Shown: piece by piece, positions 52,987-61,300 of the stretch
How positions within the stretch are numbered: position 1 is the first letter of the stretch
Layout of the letters: the number at the start of each line of letters is the position of its first letter
Assembly (NCBI GenBank): GCA_015183035.1
Contig: JACZZP010000019.1
Location: 434,001 to 498,000 of the forward strand
Direction of reading: 5' to 3'
Source of the DNA: Meloidogyne chitwoodi
Lineage: Eukaryota; Nematoda; Chromadorea; Rhabditida; Meloidogynidae
Length of the DNA stretch: 64,000 nt
The notes under the pieces: generated by a model
What the model saw: the letters and a program-made list of their open reading frames with translations, nothing else
Databases searched by the model: none
What the model was told of the DNA's origin: nothing
Made by a program: the position numbers and the translations under genes

Positions 52987-54247
52987 GAGCCATAATAAAT
53001 CTCAAACTATTAATCATTGATTTTTTGATTTCTTTAATCCTTCTAAATTTATGTTAATTTATTATAATTTAATTAATTAAAAAAATATTTGTTAAAGTTT
53101 TTAAACAATAAATGAATTTGTTTTCACGATATAAATCCAAACGATTTTTACATAATTCCTGCGGATTATTATGGATTAGTACTTTAATAGAGAATAAATT
53201 AAAATATAATATTTAAATATTTTTAATTTAAAAAATTCCAACTAACTTTTTTATTAACGGAGGTGAAATGCTAATAGAACGAGAAAATTTAACTGAAAAC
53301 AAATCTCCATTAGGACAATAATGCTACAATATCAAAGAAGAATATTATTTTAGCTTTTGTTTTCCCGCCATTTATTTTACATAACTTTTACTCGCTCTAC
53401 TTCTTAACTCTACTTTTCTTACTTTTTAATCTTTATAAAATTTGTTAAATAAAATAAACAACTTTTATTCGACTTAATTCGACCGGACACGTTCGGCTTC
53501 CCCTTCGAGGAAGATCGATCCCAATGTCAGCGATATATATCGTTAATTATTACATGGAGGTCCTACAATATTGAACTTCAACTAAAAGAGAAAAAATAAA
53601 GACAAATTTAATTAATTAAATTAATTAAATTCATAATAAATCAATTTTGACAAGTAATCAAAATTTGCTGCTTGAAAATAAAAATATTATTTCAATTTAA
53701 AAAACCTTCAGTTTCGAAAATTTTAATAGTAAATACATCATTAAAACGATTAAAATTCTAGTTACTACAATAGAACAATAATTTACTCAATAATATTTTT
53801 AAAATGATTAAAAAAAAGATAATTTATTATAATATTCTTAAAATTAGAAAATCATAAATCTGCAAGCTCGTAACGGAAATCATATGACTGACCCCAAAAT
53901 TTTAGCGGACGATCCCAATTTAAACATAAATAAATTTAAAAGATTTTATAAGATTATAAAAAATGAAAAGTTTTTTAAATTAAAATTTTTTAATTTTATA
54001 TAAGAATTTTTTTGATTTTATTTTATCATAATAAAAGGAAAATTACAAAACAAACATTATAAAATTTTAAAATGATGATGTCATTAAAGCCCCGAGTAGA
54101 ATAATAAATTTTTATTTATTAATAATTGTAAAGCAAAAAAGAGAGAGAGTGCGTAAAAACATAAAAATTCTTTCTTTAAATACGTTCAAAAAGAATATCA
54201 AAAAATAATATTTTAAATGATTCATATTAATATTTCTTAAATATAAC
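52987..54247. other. AT-rich sequence with LTR-like and GC-richer patches
   Basis: Around 53440-53530 is a GC-richer patch, and TTATTACATGGAGGTCCTAC at 53550 looks like an LTR end followed by a primer-binding-type TGG. A second island at about 53868-53925 contains TAACGGAAATCATATGACTG and shares GATCCCAAT with 53507. On the minus strand the stretch from 54248 leftward would be the 3' LTR of the BEL/Pao element, but its far end cannot be fixed because the matching 5' LTR is outside the window. Confidence 0.35.
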
Positions 54248-54260
54248 AATTTTCCTTTCT
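54248..54260 (-). promoter_or_regulatory. Putative polypurine tract and 3' LTR start
   Basis: On the minus strand AGAAAGGAAA (54260-54251) lies 24 bases after the env-frame stop and is followed at 54248 by TGTTATATTTAAG, a plausible TG start of the 3' LTR. It would prime plus-strand DNA synthesis. This is inferred from position and composition. Confidence 0.45.
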
Positions 54261-54283
54261 GTTGGAAACACTCCGCGCAGCAG

Positions 54284-57200
54284 CTATTGTCGTTTAGGCG
54301 TATTTAATGCTAATAAAATAAATTGTGCCGTTTGAAGCAGAAATTGAGCAATAGCTGGTATTTTTGCCCAGCGTCGACTAAGCCGTATAAGTTCATTTGC
54401 AACACTTCGTATTGCAAAATGAATATCAGGTGTGTTTGTAAAGCTCGTTGTCTGTAATTGATTGCTGCTGCTAGGAAGTGTAGGACAATATTTGGCGAAA
54501 TGATCAGTGCTGTGACAAACAAAACAACCACGATTATTAAATTGTCGTCTATATCGAATCGGACCACCACCAACTTGAGGCTGTGCTACTGTTGACATAA
54601 ATGTTTGTGAAGTTGTTGTTTGTTGGGATGGAGAAATTGGCAAATAATTACATATTTCGTTGTAATCGGCCATTAAAAATGTAGTTGTTGATGTCGGCGT
54701 ATTTGTTATTGTCGCAAGACTGCTTGTTGTTGTTGGAATATTTGTTGACGTGGAAGGAATATTTCTATTAGCCCAATTATCCATAAGTTCATCAAAAATG
54801 GATCGTATTTGTGTTATTCCAGTGGATTGGACACCTCCCTGTCTATTTCCACTGGACAGGTTGGTTCCAATATTTCGCTGCCCTTGCCCTAAGGTCATTT
54901 GTTGTATTCCATTTTCTTGCCTTTCCCTTAAAGGTACATTTGCCGGTCCTAATAAAGCATCACATATTTCCTCAAATCGTTGAGGATCTTGGCTAATATT
55001 TGACGTGTCTACTGGAGTTATTGGGCTATTTCCTATTGGAGCACCCATGGCTGGAACAATTGCCATAATAAATAATATTCCCAACATTGCTCCTCTAAAA
55101 ATATTCGCCTTTAATTTTAATTCTATTGTTGTTTTTTCTGATCCACTACTGGAGCAGTGCACTTCAGGTTTGGCCTCTATCTCACAATTGAAATTTTCTC
55201 CCTCAATAATTTCAAATTTTATCTTTTTTAAATCTCCTTGACTTACTTCAACTTCCATAGTTGTTTTAATTGGTACGTGAGCTCCATTGATTTCCTGAAA
55301 ATTATAATTAGATCCCATATCTTTATTTTTATTATTCTCATTAATAGAGGGAATATTAAATTCTTCAATCTCTAGCCCCTCTATAGGATAAAATTCTACT
55401 AATCCTCTAAGAGGATTATCAAAAATTAGGCCTGGGCCAGTAAGAACACTTTCTTGGCTTTCATCAAAATAAAAATTTTCCGTTTTGACTTTATTTATAG
55501 CCATTAATTCCTTCCAAAAATTATAATTTATTTGTTGGGGATATTCTGCATCAATATTATTATCTCCGACGAGTATCCATTCGGCACAACCTGTTATAAC
55601 TCCTTTTGGGTGCCCTTCTTTATTTTTACAAGTTATGTCCCAGTTTTTATTTTTTACCTTTTTTGCCTCCTTGGCCACCTTAAATCTATCTTCTCTATTT
55701 GAGTGAAGTCTTCCATAAACTTCATCTATCTCACAGCCAATAATATCCGCAGAATATTGAATAAATGAAATTGGGGCCATATTATTATTATATAAATATT
55801 TTTTTATTATTAAGATTTTATTATTTTTTGAACAAATGATTAAAGGTAGAAGAAACTCTTCCCTTTTTATATTTATTTGATGTTTTAATATTTGGTTAAT
55901 CATATAATAATTTTTTATACTTTCAATTTTCATATGGAATGGAGAGTGTGAATAATCGCAATATTGCGATCCTCCCGAGACTTGCAGAATTAAAATACAG
56001 ATATGTATTGTTAATATTAACCGATAGACTTTTAGGGCTGGATTGAATCTAATAAATATTTTAATTCCAATGATAATAATTAAAAATGTTATAATAATAA
56101 TAATTAGTAATTGTATATTTATTAAACTCCACACAAAATTTTTCCAGTCGGGTAAGGATAAGATTGAAATTGAATTACTAAACCAACTATTTTCATTTAG
56201 AATAAATCTTGGTGTTCCATTTTTTATAACAATATTATTTTGTTTAGGTAAAATAAATTCAAGTTTTCCTTTAATTGTGAAATTTAATTTACCTTCGGAA
56301 CATATTACACTGCAATTGTCCACTATTTCTGCTTTGTCATATGATAAAACAGCTGTCTGTAAAATGCCATTTTCATTACATCTAGCCGTAAATATATTTC
56401 CACTGACACATTTAACCTCCGCGAGAGCCGTTCCGTATTCTGATGTACAATTAAATTTAAATAATGCTCCAAGGCAGAGATAGCAACCTGACAGTTTTTG
56501 TGGTATAATTTTACAGGTTGTTAAATCTATGTTATTAGTAATGGTCCAATTTTCTAATCGAAGCATCAATTGTATTGGTAAGTAGTGTGATTCACTTACA
56601 ATTTTATTTTCCCTTTGCCTTAATTTAATATGAGAAGAGTCTAATGGCAATGATTTCGTTGGGTCGTTTATTATATCTTCTATTATTAGGTCCGAACAAG
56701 AACAGCTTACTCTTTCATGTTCTTTATCTAACCAACACTCATTACAAGCCTCACTATCTAAAGTGCATCTGGAAAAGTTTAGATTATTTCCACAATCCAA
56801 TGATGTTTTGATTTGTTCAGAAATAGCGATACCTTTTTCGCCAACAATAAAATAACTATTAAGAATAGGTGCAATTGGAGGTGTAATATCTACAAGTGTA
56901 AATTTTATATCCTGCCATTTGAATGTCATTCCTGGATTTAATGTAAAACGTTTTTTTGTTGAATTTCCTTTTAAAATAAGTTCTATGTCTAACTCAATAT
57001 TATAGTCCCACGTTGGGCACGAAATGAGTTTAAAACTTTCTTGCGATCTAGGAATCGCATATATTTTGTAAAAGAAACAAGTGGAACCTGGAAGCGTACA
57101 CGAGTATCCCCATAACGAACTCCCTTCCATACAAAATGAATTTCCAGGGTAATTGTTCCATTCTTTTAATTCGTCTACTTTTTCTTTTGTTCTTATATGA

Positions 57201-58333
57201 TTACATCTACCGGCCTTGCAAGTGCCAGCGGCCGGGCATCTCATTACCGATTCAATTTTAATTTCATAAGAACGTAAATATTTTATTATTTTTTGATTAC
57301 ATTCTATTAAAAGTCCGTTCATCGATAATTGGAGTTCACCCATTATTAAACCTTTATTATTTTTTAATGAAAATGAAATTATTTGAGCATCAGGCAGAAG
57401 TGTGATAGTGTTTACTGAATTCATTGTACATATCGAGCTGTCTTTTTTGCGGTAACAATCTTCAGATTTAGCTTGTACCACTACAACTTCTACTTCACCT
57501 TTAACCTGATTTATTAAATAAATAACAAGTAGCAATACGTTTAGAATTCCTAATTTATTTAAACGCCTATTTCTTCTAGTCTTTTTGTATTTATTTAATT
57601 TTTCACTGTTTATGAAAGGTTTTTCTGCTTTTTCAGTCTTTAGTATTGATTTTTCTTTTTTAAAAATATTAAAAATTTTTGTAATTATATTCCAGCCTAA
57701 TTTTAATAATTTTATGAAAATATTGATTAATTTACATGCAAAAAGCATTAGTGTGAGTGTTATACTTAACAAGAGTCCTACAAAAATTCCAATTAAAATT
57801 AAACTCTCTATGGACTCGCATTGTGGATTAATAATTCTTTCTCTAAATTCCGATACTCTTTTGCAAGGATCAACTGCTGCACAATAAATCCAATTTCTAT
57901 ATAATTTATTTTTAGTCCAGTATTTGGCACGACAATTATAATCGAGTGATGTGATATATTTTGGTAATTCAAATTTTAAGTCTCCATTACTATTTATTTC
58001 GACTAAGCAGCTACCCATACAACATAATTCTGTTTTTCTTACTTGATTATTAGCTCTAGATTTAACCCCATAATTCATACAATTTAATTTACAAGTATAA
58101 CAATTTTCATACCTTGAGGGCTGAGCTAATGTAAATGTTATTAAAATAAATATTGGTAAAATTTGTAAATTCATTGCGGCTTTAGCTCTTGTAATCATAG
58201 GGTGGCATTTCTTTATATTTTTATTTTGTTTATTATCTATATTTTTAAAATCCTTAACTGCTTTTTCATCTCCTTTCTTCATTTCGATCTCCCTTTTTTC
58301 TTTTATTTTTTCTGAATCAATATTTTCATCCAC
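54284..58333 (-). CDS. Env-like membrane polyprotein with phlebovirus Gc-like unit and C-terminal CCHC knuckle
   Basis: The open frame (1349 codons) begins with GTG in the pol overlap. A eukaryotic start is more likely Met18 (58282), Met46 (58198) or Met54 (58174), the last directly before a signal-like hydrophobic stretch. I read three type I units. Unit 1 is residues 71-176 with ten Cys, then a membrane segment at 177-206 and a basic stretch RRNRR near 253. Unit 2 has a signal-like 262-278, an ectodomain 279-732 with seven N-glycosylation sequons, and a membrane segment 734-761. Its Cys-rich, aromatic block at 401-422 (CMEGSSLWGYSC, CFFY) resembles the fusion-loop region of phlebovirus Gc-type class II fusion proteins. 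Unit 3 has a signal-like 770-787, an ectodomain to 1080 of unknown type, and a membrane segment 1081-1097. The tail is Ser/Thr/Gln-rich and carries CFVC....H....C at 1270-1283, a canonical zinc knuckle. It probably mediates membrane fusion and particle entry, with the knuckle perhaps contacting RNA. It could be expressed from a spliced mRNA. Confidence 0.8.
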   Translation of the reverse strand: MDENIDSEKIKEKREIEMKKGDEKAVKDFKNIDNKQNKNIKKCHPMITRAKAAMNLQILPIFILITFTLAQPSRYENCYTCKLNCMNYGVKSRANNQVRKTELCCMGSCLVEINSNGDLKFELPKYITSLDYNCRAKYWTKNKLYRNWIYCAAVDPCKRVSEFRERIINPQCESIESLILIGIFVGLLLSITLTLMLFACKLINIFIKLLKLGWNIITKIFNIFKKEKSILKTEKAEKPFINSEKLNKYKKTRRNRRLNKLGILNVLLLVIYLINQVKGEVEVVVVQAKSEDCYRKKDSSICTMNSVNTITLLPDAQIISFSLKNNKGLIMGELQLSMNGLLIECNQKIIKYLRSYEIKIESVMRCPAAGTCKAGRCNHIRTKEKVDELKEWNNYPGNSFCMEGSSLWGYSCTLPGSTCFFYKIYAIPRSQESFKLISCPTWDYNIELDIELILKGNSTKKRFTLNPGMTFKWQDIKFTLVDITPPIAPILNSYFIVGEKGIAISEQIKTSLDCGNNLNFSRCTLDSEACNECWLDKEHERVSCSCSDLIIEDIINDPTKSLPLDSSHIKLRQRENKIVSESHYLPIQLMLRLENWTITNNIDLTTCKIIPQKLSGCYLCLGALFKFNCTSEYGTALAEVKCVSGNIFTARCNENGILQTAVLSYDKAEIVDNCSVICSEGKLNFTIKGKLEFILPKQNNIVIKNGTPRFILNENSWFSNSISILSLPDWKNFVWSLINIQLLIIIIITFLIIIIGIKIFIRFNPALKVYRLILTIHICILILQVSGGSQYCDYSHSPFHMKIESIKNYYMINQILKHQINIKREEFLLPLIICSKNNKILIIKKYLYNNNMAPISFIQYSADIIGCEIDEVYGRLHSNREDRFKVAKEAKKVKNKNWDITCKNKEGHPKGVITGCAEWILVGDNNIDAEYPQQINYNFWKELMAINKVKTENFYFDESQESVLTGPGLIFDNPLRGLVEFYPIEGLEIEEFNIPSINENNKNKDMGSNYNFQEINGAHVPIKTTMEVEVSQGDLKKIKFEIIEGENFNCEIEAKPEVHCSSSGSEKTTIELKLKANIFRGAMLGILFIMAIVPAMGAPIGNSPITPVDTSNISQDPQRFEEICDALLGPANVPLRERQENGIQQMTLGQGQRNIGTNLSSGNRQGGVQSTGITQIRSIFDELMDNWANRNIPSTSTNIPTTTSSLATITNTPTSTTTFLMADYNEICNYLPISPSQQTTTSQTFMSTVAQPQVGGGPIRYRRQFNNRGCFVCHSTDHFAKYCPTLPSSSNQLQTTSFTNTPDIHFAIRSVANELIRLSRRWAKIPAIAQFLLQTAQFILLALNTPKRQ

Positions 58334-61300
58334 TTTTTCTTTATTTTTATCGATTGGACATGTTTTATTTTTTTTATTTCAGTATTTTCTTGTTCTTCAA
58401 CTTCCATTGGGAATAATTTATTTATGGGTCTAATATAAAATTTTTTACCTATTTGTACTTTTGCACTTCTAGCTGGAACTCCGTCTAATTCTACAATTTT
58501 TCCTAATAACCATGAATTTCGTGGTTGGCCTTCCTGTTGAATTATAACAACTTCACCAATTTTAGGATCTCTTTTTATTGCTGTTCTGTCATTTTTATGC
58601 ATCCATTTAGATTTATCGCGTAAAATTAATAAATATTCGCGTGTCCATCGCGTCCAATATTTTTCAAAAGCCTTTTGTGTAGCTTTTAACCTTAGCTTTA
58701 ATTGTTCACCAGTGCTTAATTTTCCAATTTTAAATTCATCTTCTTCATCTGTTTGATAATTTTCATTAATTTCTATATTGGGTAATAAAAAATCAATTGG
58801 TCTAAGACATGTAGGTCCATCTATTTCACAGGAAACAAATGTAATAGGTCTACAATTTATAGAAAATTCTACCTCTTTTACGAACGTCCCTAATTCCTCT
58901 AAATTTAATATAACACCCCCGAGTGTTCTTTTAAATGAATCTTTAATTAATTTTACCAAACGTTCATATATTCCACCCGCCCATGGGCTGAGTGCTGGGA
59001 TGAACCGCCATTCTATTCCTTTATTTATTAAAAAATTATTCAATCTTTTTTCAGTTTTTATTGATTTTTCTACCCATTTTCCTATTAATTTGGCACCAAC
59101 AAGTTCTGAAGCCACTTTAAATTGATTAGCGTTATCTGAAATTATTTTTGTTGGGCATCCTCTTATGGCAATGAACCTTCTCAGACAGTGCATAAATGCC
59201 AACGCGGAAAGCTCTAATGTAACTTCCAAATGTACTGCACGTGTCGTAAGACACGTGAAAAGTACTATCCAAAATTTTGCCTTTCCATCTTCAAATTTAT
59301 ATAAAGATGGCCCTAAGTAATCTACTCCAGTAGATTCAAATATCCTAGATTTCCTCAATCTTTCTTTAGGGAGTCCTGACATCATTGGTAGTGCAAATTT
59401 AGGTCCGTTAATTTTTTGACATTTTTTACAATTTTTTATACATTTTTTAACATCTCTTCTGGCACAAGGTGCCCAAAATTTTTTCAAAAAATTACCTAAA
59501 ACAACATCCACTCCTGAATGTAATAATTCAAGATGAATTTTTTCTATTATTAATTTTACAGCAACACAACCTTTTGGTAATATAATAGGGTTTTTAAATG
59601 TTTCTGGCATGTCACTCAACCCTATTCTACTGTTTAAACGTAAAATTCCATTATTATCCTTAATTATTTGTATTTTATTTAACAAATTAACATCCAATAA
59701 TTTTTGTACTAATTTTAATAGAAATGTTTCTGTTTTTAAAAAATTACCTCCAGAAAGACCTTTTTCGTGATTTAAAGATTTAATAAATTCTCCCTTAATT
59801 TTCTTTTTACATTTATTCATCCATGTGCGAAGAATTAATGAAACAATTAAAACAATTTTTATTATTTTATTCCAGCTATTCCAACGACTAAAATCGATGA
59901 ATTCATCATTCTCTTTATTTATAATTTGATGTACTGAAAAATCGTCATTTTCTTCATTAATATTTTTACTTTCTTTTATTTCAAAATTTAAATCTTTCGG
60001 CCATTGATTTTCAGGGTTTATTAGAAATGCTGGGCCATTCCACCACAATTTATTTGTGCTTAACTCAACTGGTACACATCCACGCGTTCCAATGTCGGCT
60101 GGATTGCACTCGGTTGGAGTATAGCCAAATTTAATATCTTTATGATCTCTAATTTCATTTAATCTATTTTCTACAAATTTTTCTCCACGGTGATTTTCTT
60201 TTATCCAAAATAATACGGGTTTTGAATCACTCCATAAATATTTTTCTTCAATTTTTATTCCAATTTGATCTTCGACGAATTTCATTGCCCTAGTAGCAAT
60301 TAAGACCCCTAATAATTCCATTCTCGGGATACTAACACTCATCTTTTTTGGCTTAAGTCGATTTCTAGCGTATAAAATATTTACTGAAATTTTTCCATTA
60401 AAAAAACAACGAATATAAACACAAGCGGCGTAAGCATCTTTTGACGCGTCTGAAAACACGTGTAGCTGGCAATAACCATTTTTATATATTATTCTCCTTT
60501 CAATTTCAATCGGCGATATTTTCCAAGTCTCTGTAATGCTGTTCCATTTTTTACTCTCTTCCTCACTTAGATTGCTGTCCCAATTTCTTTCTTTCTCCCA
60601 TAGAGACTGAAAAAATAATTTGGCTGATAACAGACTTGGAGAAGCAAAGCCCAGCGGGTCAAATATACTAGCTAATTGTTTAATTACTAATCGCTTATTC
60701 ACTTTTGCATTACTTTCAATTTCGGGAAAATTTACTGATATTTTATCCGTTTCTATATTCCATGGGATACCTAATATTTTTAGCTTATCTTTCTCTAACC
60801 GGTCTTCTATTGGAATTTCTTTATTAAATTCTATGCAATTTGAAATAAATTCACGCAAATTCATTTGTGCTGTTTTAAAAATATTTTTAAGCTTAATATA
60901 TGCCTCCAAGGCTTCTTCTTTAGATTCTACACAAATTAATATATTATCCACATATGAATTATTTTTAACCATTTGAGCCAGAGGATCATCCATTGATTCT
61001 AAGTGATGCCTTACAGTTGCAGATAAAAGAAAAGGGCTTGATATAACTCCAAATGGGACCTTAGAAAAACGCAAATATTTTATATTTTCTGAAGAAATTG
61101 GTTTTTTAGTATTTTTTAACCAGATTAATTTTAAAACTTCCCGATCCTCCGGGTCAAGTTCTAAACAATGAAAGGCCTTTTCTATGTCAGCCCAAATAGC
61201 TATTTTCGGTATTCTAAATCTTATCAACATTCCAGCTAATTCAGGCATTATAATGGGGCCTCTGTAAAGCAGCTCGTTTAAGCTTCTTCCACCTTTTATT

